A stretch of DNA of 64,000 nucleotides from Lagierella massiliensis (GTDB taxonomy: Bacteria > Bacillota > Clostridia > Tissierellales > Peptoniphilaceae), in assembly GCA_030532135.1 (NCBI GenBank), contig JAUNLT010000006.1, positions 1-64,000 on the forward strand, written 5' to 3'. Shown here piece after piece: positions 18,885 through 27,970 of this stretch; position 1 is the stretch's first letter, and the number at the start of each line of letters is the position of its first letter. The position numbers were made by a program, and so were the translations under genes. The notes beneath the pieces are model-generated. The model had not been told where the DNA came from. It did not search any database and saw only the letters and a list, made by a program, of their open reading frames with translations.

Positions 18885-19898
18885 GTGGATAGAGCTGTTA
18901 TTCTAGATCATAAAGATGATATGTTGTACATTCTTTCATATGATGATGATAAAGTTTTTCATGAGGAAATGAAAGAAGTTTTATCTAAAAAAGTTAAAAA
19001 TACTGAAGAAAGTATAGAGGAATTAGGTCTACCAAAAATCAAACTTCGTAAAAATAAAAAAGAATATATTAGCTTAATAGAGGAGTGCAAGGAATATATA
19101 GTTAAAGGAGAGTCATATGAGATATGCTTAACTAATAGAATGGATATTGATAGACATTTAGATCCAGTAAAATACTATAAGATATTGAGAAGTATAAGTC
19201 CTGCACCTTATTCAGCCTTGCTAAATTTTGATGAAATTTCTATAGCATCATCTTCTATGGAACGCTTTTTAAAAATAAATAAAGATGGAATTATGGAGAC
19301 AAAACCTATAAAAGGTACAATAAAAAGAGGAAAAGATGATATAGAAGATAAAAGGCTAATGGATAGCTTGAAAGAGGAGATAAAGACAAAAGCTGAAAAT
19401 TTAATGATAGTTGACCTTTTAAGAAACGATCTTGGCAAAGTGGCGAAAGTAGGTACTGTAAATGTTCCTAAACTAATGGAGGTGGAAACTTATTCTACCC
19501 TTCATCAATTAGTTACTACAATCAAAGGGGAACTAGAAGATGAATATGATATTATAGACGCTTTAAAAGTAGTGTTTCCTGGAGGATCAATGACTGGAGC
19601 GCCTAAGAAAAGGACTCTAGAAATAATTGACAAACTTGAGGATTTTCCTAGAGGAGTTTATTCGGGAGCCATAGGCTACATTTCAAACAACAATACTTTA
19701 GATTTTAATATAGTTATTAGAACGGCTGTAATAGAAAAAAATCGAACAACTTTAGGAGTTGGTGGGGCTATAATTAACCTTTCAGATTCCAAAGAAGAAT
19801 TTGAAGAAATATTATTGAAAGCAAAGGGTGTTCTAAGATCAGTAAATAAATACTACGGACTTTTAGAGTCGGAAGATATAAAAATAGAAGGAATTTAA
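18885..19898 (+). CDS. pabB: PabB chorismate-binding domain fragment (337 aa)
   Basis: The frame is open from directly after the TAG; GTG at 18885 is the first usable start but has no ribosome binding site. It holds the full catalytic domain: KPIKGTIKRG, IVDLLRNDLG, the ETYSTLHQL region, FPGGSMTGAPK and SGAIGYIS, with all key residues kept. Whether it is made depends on readthrough or reinitiation. Confidence 0.55.
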   Translation: MDRAVILDHKDDMLYILSYDDDKVFHEEMKEVLSKKVKNTEESIEELGLPKIKLRKNKKEYISLIEECKEYIVKGESYEICLTNRMDIDRHLDPVKYYKILRSISPAPYSALLNFDEISIASSSMERFLKINKDGIMETKPIKGTIKRGKDDIEDKRLMDSLKEEIKTKAENLMIVDLLRNDLGKVAKVGTVNVPKLMEVETYSTLHQLVTTIKGELEDEYDIIDALKVVFPGGSMTGAPKKRTLEIIDKLEDFPRGVYSGAIGYISNNNTLDFNIVIRTAVIEKNRTTLGVGGAIINLSDSKEEFEEILLKAKGVLRSVNKYYGLLESEDIKIEGI

Positions 19899-19976
19899 AA
19901 TATTAAAATATTTTAAATTAAATGTAAAATTAAAACATAAAGTATTAAAACTGTTTAAAATTCAAGATTTTGGTTT

Positions 19977-19988
19977 ACAAGTACTTGT
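19977..19988. promoter_or_regulatory. 12-bp perfect palindrome at the capsule promoter
   Basis: ACAAGTACTTGT lies upstream of a TATAAT box (20006-20011) and overlaps the expected -35 position (TTGTTA, 15-base spacer). It is placed like an operator for the capsule operon; no regulator in the window can be assigned to it. Confidence 0.4.
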
Positions 19989-20034
19989 TAGTTAGATATG
20001 CTTTATATAATGTAATGAAAATTGGAGGAAATGA

Positions 20035-20715
20035 ATGGAAGAAATATCCCTATTAGAACTATTAAATGGTATAAAAAAGAGATTTATATGGATTGTTTTA
20101 GCGGCTGTACTTGGCGGAGGAATTGCATTTGTTGCAAATGAATTTTTAATACAACCTCAGTATGAAGCTTCAACAACTTTAATAATAGGAAAACCAGCAG
20201 ATTACGATGAAAAAAATCAAGGACTAGAATATAATCAAATACTAGTAAATCAAAAATTAGTTTCCACTTATAGTGAAATTATTAAATCTAGAGCTGTTGC
20301 AGATGAAGTAATTGATAATTTACAGCTTAATTTTTCGCTTGAAAGATTTAAAGAGGAAGTGGAAGTTATAACAGTTAAAGATACGGAACTTATCTCTGTT
20401 GTGGTAAAAGACTCCATTCCAGAAAGAGCTATGGATATAGCAAATGAAACGGCAGAAATATTTCAAGACAAAATTCAAACAGTTATGAAAGTGGATAATA
20501 TTAGGATCTTGGATGAAGCAATTTTACCTGAAAAGCCAGTTGCTCCTAGAAAAGCAGTTAATCTTATTGTAGGAATACTATCAGGAGTTTTTTTGGCGAT
20601 TTTTATTGCTATAACTTTAGAAATACTAGATACTAGAATTAAAACAGTTGAAGAATTACAAGAAAAATTTGGTTTACCAGTATTAGGTGTAATTCCAGAA
20701 ATCAAGGAGAAATAG
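20035..20715 (+). CDS. cpsC: Wzz/CpsC-type polysaccharide co-polymerase
   Basis: A 226-residue chain-length determinant and kinase adaptor of the Gram-positive CpsC/CapA/YwqC type. Two membrane segments (about residues 16-35 and 176-196) flank an extracellular domain beginning YEASTTLIIGKP; the proline-rich segment PEKPVAPRKA before the second helix is typical. The short cytoplasmic tail should contact and activate the kinase encoded 2 bp downstream. First gene of the capsule operon, with GGAGG before the start. Confidence 0.92.
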   Translation: MEEISLLELLNGIKKRFIWIVLAAVLGGGIAFVANEFLIQPQYEASTTLIIGKPADYDEKNQGLEYNQILVNQKLVSTYSEIIKSRAVADEVIDNLQLNFSLERFKEEVEVITVKDTELISVVVKDSIPERAMDIANETAEIFQDKIQTVMKVDNIRILDEAILPEKPVAPRKAVNLIVGILSGVFLAIFIAITLEILDTRIKTVEELQEKFGLPVLGVIPEIKEK

Positions 20716-20717
20716 AT

Positions 20718-21413
20718 ATGGCTAAGAAAAAAAATAATTATTACAGTGATGAATCTATTGTAGATGAAGCTATTAGAACTCTTAGAACAAATATAGCTTT
20801 CTCATCTACAGATAATAGTCTAAAGTCGCTAGTTATTACATCTTCAAATCCAAGTGAAGGTAAGAGCAATATTTCAATAAGACTTGCAAGATCAATGGCA
20901 CATAATGGACAAAAAGTATTACTTATAGACTGTGATCTTAGGAATCCATCTGTAGGGAAGTATATTGGAGTAGATGTGGGAATTGGAATGACGAATCTGT
21001 TAGTACAAGATATTAGTGTTAAGGAAGTAATGATAAAGGACGAAAAATCACCATATCTAGATATAATACTTACTGGACCTGTGCCACCTAATCCATCAGA
21101 ACTTTTAGGATCAGAAAAAATGAAGAGGCTTGTGTCTGAATTTGAAAATGAGTACGACATTGTAATATTAGATTCTCCACCAGCTGGACTTTTAACAGAT
21201 GCACAAATATTATCAACTATGGCAGATGGAACAATACTTGTCGTGGCTCAAGGCGAGTCTACAAGAGAAAAAATAGATATGACTATACAAAACCTTAGAA
21301 ATGTAGACGCAAATATACTAGGCATAGTATTTAACAAAGTTAAGATAAAAGGAACTAAGGGCTATGGATATGGCTATGGGTATGGATATAAACATGGAGC
21401 TTCCAAAGCTTAG
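20718..21413 (+). CDS. cpsD: CpsD-type tyrosine autokinase (BY-kinase)
   Basis: A 231-residue bacterial tyrosine kinase that controls capsule assembly by autophosphorylating a C-terminal tyrosine cluster. Walker A is SSNPSEGKSNISIRLA, Walker A' is VLLIDCDLRNPSVG, and Walker B is YDIVILDSPP. The tail reads YGYGYGYGYKHG, so the phospho-acceptor tyrosines alternate with glycine. Like other Gram-positive members it lacks a membrane domain and depends on the adjacent CpsC protein. Confidence 0.93.
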   Translation: MAKKKNNYYSDESIVDEAIRTLRTNIAFSSTDNSLKSLVITSSNPSEGKSNISIRLARSMAHNGQKVLLIDCDLRNPSVGKYIGVDVGIGMTNLLVQDISVKEVMIKDEKSPYLDIILTGPVPPNPSELLGSEKMKRLVSEFENEYDIVILDSPPAGLLTDAQILSTMADGTILVVAQGESTREKIDMTIQNLRNVDANILGIVFNKVKIKGTKGYGYGYGYGYKHGASKA

Positions 21414-21455
21414 CATTTTAAACATAAAATTTTAGATAGATAGTTGGTGAAAAAA

Positions 21456-22244
21456 GTGATAGATATACATTCGCATGTACTCCCATATTTAGATGATGGT
21501 GCACAGTCCATTGAAGAGTCTTTGGAAATAGTACAAATATATAAAGAAAATGGATTCACGGGAGTTATAGCAACTCCTCATCATTATTACGGAAAGTATT
21601 TACCTTCAAAAGAAGAAATAATAGAAAGTCATAAACTTTTAACAACTGAATTAAAAAAGAATGATGATAAATTCAATATATATTTAGGAAATGAAAATTT
21701 TTTAGACGAAAATACAATACCGGATTTAAAGAGTAAAAATATATTCACCATGGGTGGTAGTAGGTATGTGCTTGTGGAAATTCCACTTAATAATAAAAAC
21801 AATTTTGCTAAAGAAATAATCTTTAACATTCAAATGTTAGGTTATCTACCTATACTTGCGCATGTGGAAAGGTATAAGATCACTAAGGATGACTTTAATT
21901 TTATCGAAGAATTATATAAGGCAGGAGTTCTAATTCAAATTAACTTAAGTTCACTTAAGAATGAAGGGTCTTCTTATTTTGAGATGACAAATAAATTATT
22001 AGAAAGAAAAATGGTTCAATTTGTTGGAACAGATACCCATTCTAAGGAAACAAGAAATCCAGATGTTTCAGAGCAATTATACTATCTAAAGGATAAAATG
22101 GGAGATGACTGGTATAATGAGGTTGTTATACAAAATCCTTATAAAATGCTAAAAAATCAACTTATTAAAAAAGAAGTAATAGAAATAGAAAATAAAAGAT
22201 CTAGAAAGAGTTCTTTTTTATCAAAGCTATTTAAGAGGGACTGA
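21456..22244 (+). CDS. cpsB: CpsB-type PHP tyrosine-protein phosphatase
   Basis: A metal-dependent phosphatase of the PHP fold that dephosphorylates CpsD. Motifs in order: IDIHSHVLPYLDDGA at the N-terminus, ATPHHYYG, LAHVERYK and GTDTHSK. The frame is open from TTG 21444, with GTG at 21447; GTG at 21456 gives the family's standard MIDIHSH start and has GGTGA just before it, so I prefer it. The C-terminus is basic (NKRSRKSSFLSKLFKRD) and may touch the membrane. Confidence 0.9.
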   Translation: MIDIHSHVLPYLDDGAQSIEESLEIVQIYKENGFTGVIATPHHYYGKYLPSKEEIIESHKLLTTELKKNDDKFNIYLGNENFLDENTIPDLKSKNIFTMGGSRYVLVEIPLNNKNNFAKEIIFNIQMLGYLPILAHVERYKITKDDFNFIEELYKAGVLIQINLSSLKNEGSSYFEMTNKLLERKMVQFVGTDTHSKETRNPDVSEQLYYLKDKMGDDWYNEVVIQNPYKMLKNQLIKKEVIEIENKRSRKSSFLSKLFKRD

Positions 22245-22246
22245 TT

Positions 22247-22645
22247 ATGAAAAAGAAATTTAAAATAATAGCAATGTTAGCAATAATTTCAATTGTTTTA
22301 ACAGCATGTTATGAACAAGAGACCTATACGTCAGTTAGAGGTCAAAAAAACGGAGAAACTAATAACACAGTAGAAAATACGCCTACTGATACGGAGAATA
22401 CTACTCAAGACTCTAATAATACACAAGAAACAGAAAATGGGGATATTGAAAGAGAAGTTTTGAGGGTAAATGTAGATTCATTAAATGTTAGACAAAATCC
22501 GGGACAAAACGAACCGCTTGTCACATCCTTAATTAGAGATACTGAGGTTGAAGTTATAGAAGAAGTTCAATATAATGGCGAAAGCTGGACTCATATTAAA
22601 TTTATAAATGGGGAAGGCTATGTTTTAACCGAGTATTTAAATTAG
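22247..22645 (+). CDS. Lipoprotein with a C-terminal SH3b domain
   Basis: A 132-residue lipoprotein: signal peptide with lipobox LTAC (Cys near residue 21), a low-complexity Asn/Thr/Glu linker (about 30-65), then one bacterial SH3 domain (VDSLNVRQNPGQNEPLV to GYVLTEYL). SH3b domains usually bind peptidoglycan or glycan. It lies 2 bp after cpsB and 10 bp before an LCP gene, so it may help place the polymer at the wall; this is inference from context. Confidence 0.82.
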   Translation: MKKKFKIIAMLAIISIVLTACYEQETYTSVRGQKNGETNNTVENTPTDTENTTQDSNNTQETENGDIEREVLRVNVDSLNVRQNPGQNEPLVTSLIRDTEVEVIEEVQYNGESWTHIKFINGEGYVLTEYLN

Positions 22646-22655
22646 GAGAATACTT

Positions 22656-24089
22656 ATGAATAGAAAAAGTATTTCAATTATAATGGGATTACTTTCATTA
22701 GTATCCATTGTGGTATTTTCAGCCGTTATAATGATAAATAACTTATTACCAAACACTTATAAAATTGTACTTATAGGAATACTAATGTTGATTTTCCTAC
22801 TAGCAGTTTTTTTATGTAGTTCTAAAAATTCTAAAACTAAACTTATAATAGGAGTATTCATTCATCTGGTACTTATAATCTCAACATTAGCTTCATCCTA
22901 CTACATTGTTAAATCTATAAAAGCACTTGATAAAATATCAAATGCTGGAAAAAAACAAGAAATTAAGAGTGACCTTTCATTAATAAAATTAAAAACTAAA
23001 GAATTAAAAACTATTTTAGAGAATGAAACTCTAGCAGTACAAACGGTTGAAACTGAAGACCGTGAAAAATTAGATTCATTTATTGATAAAATTGAAAAAA
23101 ATTTAGAAAGTAAAATTAAAGAAGATCAAGTTGAGTCATATATGACATTAGCGGATAATCTACTAGAAGAAAAAACAGATCTTATAATATTAAACGAGGC
23201 ATTTAGATCGACAATAAATGATTACATTTCTGAATTTGATGAAAAGACTGAAGTAATTGAATCTAAAAGTTTTAAAGATTTTGTAAATCAAAAGAAAGAA
23301 AAAATAGGAGAATCCTTTAATATATATATTTCAGGGATAGATACTTATGGACCAATTCAAACAGTTTCGAGATCCGATGTTAATCTGATAGCAAGCGTTA
23401 ATCCTATTGATAGGAAAATCCTTTTGACTACAATTCCAAGAGATACGTATATTCCAATCTATGGTGGAGGCAATGGTCAAAAAGATAAGCTAACACATTC
23501 AGGTATTTATGGAATAGATTCATCGGTAGAGACCATAGAAAAGTTTATGGATTTAAAAATTGATTATTATGTAAAAGTGAATTTTAACACATTAATTGAC
23601 ATGGTAGATGTACTTGGAGGAATAGAAGTTGAAAATTTAGAAGCTTTCTCTAATAGAGGGTATGACTTTCCAAAAGGCAAAATTGTGTTAGACGGCAAGA
23701 AAGCACTAGTTTTCGCAAGAGAGAGATATAATCTCAAAGATGGAGATAGAGAAAGAGGGCGAAATCAGGAAAGAATTTTAAAAGCCATGATAGAAAAAAT
23801 GACAAGACCTGAAAATTTATTAAGAGCGGATAAAATGTTAGAAATAATTGAAAAATCAGCAGTTACAAATATGCCTAAAGATTTCATGATTAAACAAATA
23901 AATCAAGAAATAATTTATGAAGGGAAATATCAAATAGATATGATAGATGTTAAAGGTACGGGCAAGATGGGGCTTTCTTCTTATGCTATGCCGGGATTTA
24001 ATTTATATATGATGGTTCCGAATGAAGATAGTGTAAATGAGTCTAGAATGAAAATTCAAGAAGTCTTAAAAGTATCTTCTACAAACTAA
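22656..24089 (+). CDS. LytR-CpsA-Psr (LCP) family glycopolymer transferase
   Basis: A 477-residue membrane protein with three N-terminal hydrophobic segments (about residues 5-27, 33-50, 62-85), a helical spacer and an extracellular LCP domain. The domain shows NIYISGIDTYGP, RSDVNLIASVNP, LTTIPRDTYIPI, DVLGGIEVEN and FARERYNLKDGDRERGRNQ, including the arginines that bind pyrophosphate. LCP enzymes attach undecaprenyl-linked polymers to peptidoglycan, so this one probably anchors the capsule made by this locus. Confidence 0.93.
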   Translation: MNRKSISIIMGLLSLVSIVVFSAVIMINNLLPNTYKIVLIGILMLIFLLAVFLCSSKNSKTKLIIGVFIHLVLIISTLASSYYIVKSIKALDKISNAGKKQEIKSDLSLIKLKTKELKTILENETLAVQTVETEDREKLDSFIDKIEKNLESKIKEDQVESYMTLADNLLEEKTDLIILNEAFRSTINDYISEFDEKTEVIESKSFKDFVNQKKEKIGESFNIYISGIDTYGPIQTVSRSDVNLIASVNPIDRKILLTTIPRDTYIPIYGGGNGQKDKLTHSGIYGIDSSVETIEKFMDLKIDYYVKVNFNTLIDMVDVLGGIEVENLEAFSNRGYDFPKGKIVLDGKKALVFARERYNLKDGDRERGRNQERILKAMIEKMTRPENLLRADKMLEIIEKSAVTNMPKDFMIKQINQEIIYEGKYQIDMIDVKGTGKMGLSSYAMPGFNLYMMVPNEDSVNESRMKIQEVLKVSSTN

Positions 24090-24144
24090 TTTTATTTGAA
24101 AGACTATAATATTTGATTGTTTAATAAAACAAATAGGAGGTTAT

Positions 24145-25026
24145 ATGAAAGGGATTATTTTAGCAGGAGGATCAGGAACAAGGTTATATCCTTTGACATT
24201 GAAGGCGTCAAAACAATTGTTGCCTATATATGACAAGCCAATGATTTACTATCCGCTATCCACATTAATGTTAGCAGGAATAAGAGATATTTTAATAATA
24301 TCTACTCCAGAGGATACACCTAGATTCAAAGATTTACTGGGAAATGGAGAAAGGTTTGGCATAAAGTTAGAATATGCAGTACAAGAATCACCAGATGGGC
24401 TTGCTCAAGCACTTATAATTGGAGAGGATTTTATTGGTGATAGTCCATGTGCCATGATTTTGGGGGACAATGTATTTTTTGGAAACGGTTTGGTCAATTT
24501 ATTAAGAAGTGGAGTTGAATCAGTTTATAATGATAGAGCTGTAGTTTTTGCTTATCATGTAAACGATCCACAAAGATTTGGAGTGGTAGAGTTTGATAAA
24601 GATAAGAGGGTGATTTCTATTGAAGAAAAACCTAAGAATCCAAAAAGCAATTATGCTGTTACAGGATTATACCTTTACCCACCAGGAGTTTCAGAATTGG
24701 CTAAAAAAGTAGTCCCTAGTGATAGAGGAGAATTAGAAATAACTTCATTAAATGAAATGTATTTAAATAAGGACTTACTAGATGTAAGAGTTTTTGGTAG
24801 AGGTAATTCGTGGTTTGACACAGGAACAGTAGATAGTCTTCTAGAGGCAGCTAATTTTGTTGCAACTATTGAAAAGCATCAAGGCATTAAAATATCTGTA
24901 CCTGAAGAAATATCACATAGATATGGTTGGATATCAGACGAGGAGTTAAAATCACAAATTGAACATTTCAAAAAAAGTTCTTATGGAGATTATCTAAACA
25001 AGTATCTTAATAAGACTTTTTTCTAA
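24145..25026 (+). CDS. rfbA: RmlA, glucose-1-phosphate thymidylyltransferase
   Basis: A 293-residue enzyme making dTDP-glucose from dTTP and glucose-1-phosphate. It shows the N-terminal nucleotide loop [37 protein letters not shown] and GNSWFDTGT, all typical of RmlA. AGGAGG precedes the ATG. It begins the sugar-nucleotide part of the locus, with rfbB 12 bp downstream. No RmlC or RmlD is present, so the product is not dTDP-rhamnose unless those genes are elsewhere. Confidence 0.96.
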   Translation: MKGIILAGGSGTRLYPLTLKASKQLLPIYDKPMIYYPLSTLMLAGIRDILIISTPEDTPRFKDLLGNGERFGIKLEYAVQESPDGLAQALIIGEDFIGDSPCAMILGDNVFFGNGLVNLLRSGVESVYNDRAVVFAYHVNDPQRFGVVEFDKDKRVISIEEKPKNPKSNYAVTGLYLYPPGVSELAKKVVPSDRGELEITSLNEMYLNKDLLDVRVFGRGNSWFDTGTVDSLLEAANFVATIEKHQGIKISVPEEISHRYGWISDEELKSQIEHFKKSSYGDYLNKYLNKTFF

Positions 25027-25038
25027 AAGGAGTTTATT

Positions 25039-26058
25039 ATGAAAATTTTAATAACAGGTGGAGCAGGTTTCATTGGTTCAAATTTTATTTATCTTATGCT
25101 ATCTAAATATGATAATTATGAGTTTGTATGTGTAGATTCTCTTACTTATGCAGGAAATTTACACACTTTGGAACAAGCGTTGAAGCATGATAATTTTAAG
25201 TTTTACAAGACAGATATAAGGGATAGAAAATCAATTTATGAGATTTTTGATAAAGAAAGACCTGAAATTGTAGTGAACTTTGCTGCGGAATCTCATGTTG
25301 ACAGATCCATTGAAAATCCACAAATATTTCTTGAGACAAATATAATAGGAACGGGAGTTTTACTTGATGCAAGTCTTAAATATGGAGTAAAAAGATACCA
25401 TCAAGTGTCTACAGATGAAGTGTACGGAGATTTACCACTAGATAGGCCTGATTTAATGTTTACGGAAAAAACTCCTATTCAAACGAGTTCTCCATATAGT
25501 AGCTCTAAAGCTGCAGCAGATTTGTTAGTTCTTTCATATTTCAGAACTTATGGTCTACCTGTGTCAATATCAAGGTGTTCGAATAGTTATGGACCGTATC
25601 AATTTCCAGAAAAGTTGATACCATTGATGTTCATTAATGCACTTAACGATAAAGAGTTACCTGTCTATGGAGATGGTTTAAATGTTAGGGATTGGTTATA
25701 CGTAGAGGATCACAATGAAGCTATAGACCTTATAATTCATAAAGGAAAAGAAGGAGAAGTTTATAATATTGGTGGACATAACGAGAAAAAAAATATAGAA
25801 ATTGTGAAAATCATCTTAAAAGAGTTAAATAAATCTGAAGATCTCATCAAATACGTGAGAGATAGAAAAGGACATGACTTAAGATATGCAATAGACCCAA
25901 CTAAAATCCACTCTGAATTAGGATGGCTGCCTAAAACTAAATTTGAAGATGGAATTAAAAAGACAATAGATTGGTATTTGAAAAATGAAGAATGGTGGAA
26001 AAAGATAATTACAGGAGAATATTTGAAATATTATAAGAACATGTATGAGGGAAGGTAG
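25039..26058 (+). CDS. rfbB: RmlB, dTDP-glucose 4,6-dehydratase
   Basis: A 339-residue extended SDR enzyme that turns dTDP-glucose into dTDP-4-keto-6-deoxyglucose. The NAD motif GGAGFIGSNF is at the N-terminus, followed by AAESHVDRSI, STDEVYGDLP and the catalytic YSSSKAAAD. The pair rfbA-rfbB feeds the aminotransferase directly downstream. Confidence 0.96.
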   Translation: MKILITGGAGFIGSNFIYLMLSKYDNYEFVCVDSLTYAGNLHTLEQALKHDNFKFYKTDIRDRKSIYEIFDKERPEIVVNFAAESHVDRSIENPQIFLETNIIGTGVLLDASLKYGVKRYHQVSTDEVYGDLPLDRPDLMFTEKTPIQTSSPYSSSKAAADLLVLSYFRTYGLPVSISRCSNSYGPYQFPEKLIPLMFINALNDKELPVYGDGLNVRDWLYVEDHNEAIDLIIHKGKEGEVYNIGGHNEKKNIEIVKIILKELNKSEDLIKYVRDRKGHDLRYAIDPTKIHSELGWLPKTKFEDGIKKTIDWYLKNEEWWKKIITGEYLKYYKNMYEGR

Positions 26059-26063
26059 TATTT

Positions 26064-27173
26064 ATGAAAATTAATGTTACTCAGTCCTCTATGCCAGATT
26101 TTGAAGAATACTGTGATATTATCAAAGACATATGGGACAATAAACACTTAACAAATAATGGACCAATACATGCAGAATTAGAAAAAAGACTAAATGAATA
26201 TTTGAAGGTGTATAATACTAGTTTAGCAACCAACGGTCATCTTGCTCTAGAATTAGCTCTATCAGTTTTAAATATAAAAGGCGAGGTTATTACAACTCCA
26301 TATACCTTTATTTCTACTGCACAAGCAATAAAGAGAAGTGGTCTAACACCTGTTTTTTGTGATATCAATGAAGATGATTTTACAATTGATGTATCCAAAA
26401 TAGAATCTTTAATAACAGAAAAAACTTGTGCAATTTTACCTGTGCATGTATATGGAAATATTTGTGACGTTGAAAGCATAGAAGAGATAGCTACAAAATA
26501 TAATTTAAAAGTTATCTATGATGCTGCTCACGCATTCGGAGTAGAATATAACAATACAGGAATAGGAAACTTTGGAGATATTTCAATGTTTAGTTTTCAT
26601 GCAACAAAAGTATTTAATACTATAGAAGGCGGAGCTTTAACTTTCTCTAGTGACGAATATTATGAAAAATTAAAAAGTTTGAAAAACTTTGGAATTATAG
26701 ATGTGGATACAATAGGGTATGTAGCAGGAAATGCCAAAATGGATGAGTTCAGGTCAGCAATGGGGATTTTAAATTTAAAACATATAGATTCAAATATATC
26801 TAAAAGAGAGATAGTATATAAACGATATATTAAAAATTTAGAAGGTGTTGAAGGGATTAGTGTTATTAAATATCGTGATGGCTTAAAGCCAAATTATGCA
26901 TACTTTCCTATCACTATTGATGAAAAAACATTTGGAGAAAATCGAGACACTTTATTTAATAGATTGAAAGATAAAGATATTAATTCAAGAAAATATTTTT
27001 ATCCTTGCATCAATACAACAAAACCTTTTTATGATGAGATGTTTGAATCTAGTACGCCAGTAGCTTATAATGTTTCAAAAAAAGTCTTATGTTTACCTAT
27101 GTATGCAGATTTAAGAATTGAAGATGTAGATAAAATATGTGAAGTTATTAAATCGGGTGAAGATTATAATTGA
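26064..27173 (+). CDS. DegT/DnrJ/EryC1-type sugar aminotransferase
   Basis: A 369-residue PLP enzyme that probably aminates dTDP-4-keto-6-deoxyglucose at C4. The N-terminus VTQSSMPDFEEY and HLTNNGPIHAELE resembles VioA/viosamine-type transaminases. Other motifs are ATNGHLALELAL, YDAAHAFGV and the PLP lysine in SFHATKVFNTIEGG. The likely product is dTDP-4-amino-4,6-dideoxyglucose or its C4 epimer; gluco and galacto cannot be told apart by eye. Its last bases overlap the next gene. Confidence 0.85.
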   Translation: MKINVTQSSMPDFEEYCDIIKDIWDNKHLTNNGPIHAELEKRLNEYLKVYNTSLATNGHLALELALSVLNIKGEVITTPYTFISTAQAIKRSGLTPVFCDINEDDFTIDVSKIESLITEKTCAILPVHVYGNICDVESIEEIATKYNLKVIYDAAHAFGVEYNNTGIGNFGDISMFSFHATKVFNTIEGGALTFSSDEYYEKLKSLKNFGIIDVDTIGYVAGNAKMDEFRSAMGILNLKHIDSNISKREIVYKRYIKNLEGVEGISVIKYRDGLKPNYAYFPITIDEKTFGENRDTLFNRLKDKDINSRKYFYPCINTTKPFYDEMFESSTPVAYNVSKKVLCLPMYADLRIEDVDKICEVIKSGEDYN

Positions 27174-27970
27174 AAAAAAAATATGAATTATTAAATAAGG
27201 ATAAAAGATGGGAACTAGCTGAACTATTAGCAAAAGATAGATTAGAAAGTGTTAATAGCAGGTTAGAAGAGGTTACATTCCATGAAACATTTTACTCAAT
27301 ATATATAAAGCGATTATTAGATATAATACTTTCATTATTTGCAATTATCTTTACTTTTCCGATTAATATTTTGATAGGAGTTATTACTTTTTTTGATGTA
27401 GGTAGACCTATATTATTTAAACAAAAGAGGCTTGGGAAGAATGGAAAAGAATTTTTGATTTTTAAATTTAGGAATATGACTAATGAAAAAGATCAATTTG
27501 GAGAATTGTTGCCTGCAAAAGACAGGGTAACAAGATTTGGAAGTTTTGTAAGAAAGACTTCATTAGATGAACTATTAAATTTTTATTCTATATTAAAAGG
27601 AGATATGTCTATTATTGGGCCAAGACCTCTGCCTCCAGAATATAAGATTAGATTCAATAAAAGACATAAGGCAAGGCTTCTTGTTAAGCCAGGTTTAGAA
27701 TGTCCACTACTCAATGAAAAGAAAACAGTATGGACATGGGATGAACAATTAGATAATGATGTGTGGTATGTTCAAAATATAAGTTTTAAGATAGATTTCT
27801 TATTATTTATTGCTCTTATTAAATTTGTCTTTAATAAAGATAATGCAGTTGCAAGAGCAGGGGTTAAAAGAGGAATATTTATGGGGTATGATTTAAATGG
27901 AAAGGTAATTACTCTAGAGTGTGTACCTGAAGATTATATTGACAAAGTATTAGTTAAGGAGACAAAATGA
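27170..27970 (+). CDS. Initiating sugar-1-phosphate transferase (monotopic PGT)
   Basis: A 266-residue bacterial sugar transferase (PglC/WbaP catalytic-domain type) that puts the first sugar-1-phosphate on undecaprenyl phosphate. After about 40 helical residues comes the membrane segment at KRLLDIILSLFAII, then PILFKQKRLGKNGK, FKFRNM, RTSLDEL-like KTSLDELLNFYSIL and GDMSIIGPRPLPPEY. It starts with TTG, overlaps the aminotransferase stop by 4 bp and has GGTGAAG upstream. It commits the repeat unit to the Wzx/Wzy route. Confidence 0.9.
   Translation: MKKKYELLNKDKRWELAELLAKDRLESVNSRLEEVTFHETFYSIYIKRLLDIILSLFAIIFTFPINILIGVITFFDVGRPILFKQKRLGKNGKEFLIFKFRNMTNEKDQFGELLPAKDRVTRFGSFVRKTSLDELLNFYSILKGDMSIIGPRPLPPEYKIRFNKRHKARLLVKPGLECPLLNEKKTVWTWDEQLDNDVWYVQNISFKIDFLLFIALIKFVFNKDNAVARAGVKRGIFMGYDLNGKVITLECVPEDYIDKVLVKETK

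Larger units (their letters stand above)
17892..19898 (+). pseudogene. pabAB: Fused PabA-PabB aminodeoxychorismate synthase interrupted by an in-frame TAG
   Basis: The product would convert chorismate plus glutamine to 4-amino-4-deoxychorismate for folate synthesis. The N-terminal class I glutamine amidotransferase shows GVCLGHQG (nucleophile Cys) and GVQFHPES. The chorismate-binding domain follows with PIKGT, the lysine motif that marks PabB rather than TrpE, then VDLLRNDLGKV and PGGSMTGAPKKRT. The frame is continuous over about 668 codons except for TAG at 18822-18824, in the conserved GYLGYDL-stop-G stretch where relatives usually have Lys; AAG to TAG is a one-base change. No other decay is visible. 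pabC lies 16 kb downstream, beyond the capsule locus. Confidence 0.82.

Noticed and set aside
20741..21160. A 139-codon minus-strand frame inside the tyrosine kinase gene
   Set aside because: The + strand frame has all kinase motifs; the antisense frame is only a shadow.
24090..24144. Separate promoter or terminator before rfbA
   Set aside because: The short TTGTTT/AAACAA hairpin has no T-run and no convincing -35/-10 pair is present; rfbA is best treated as part of the capsule operon.
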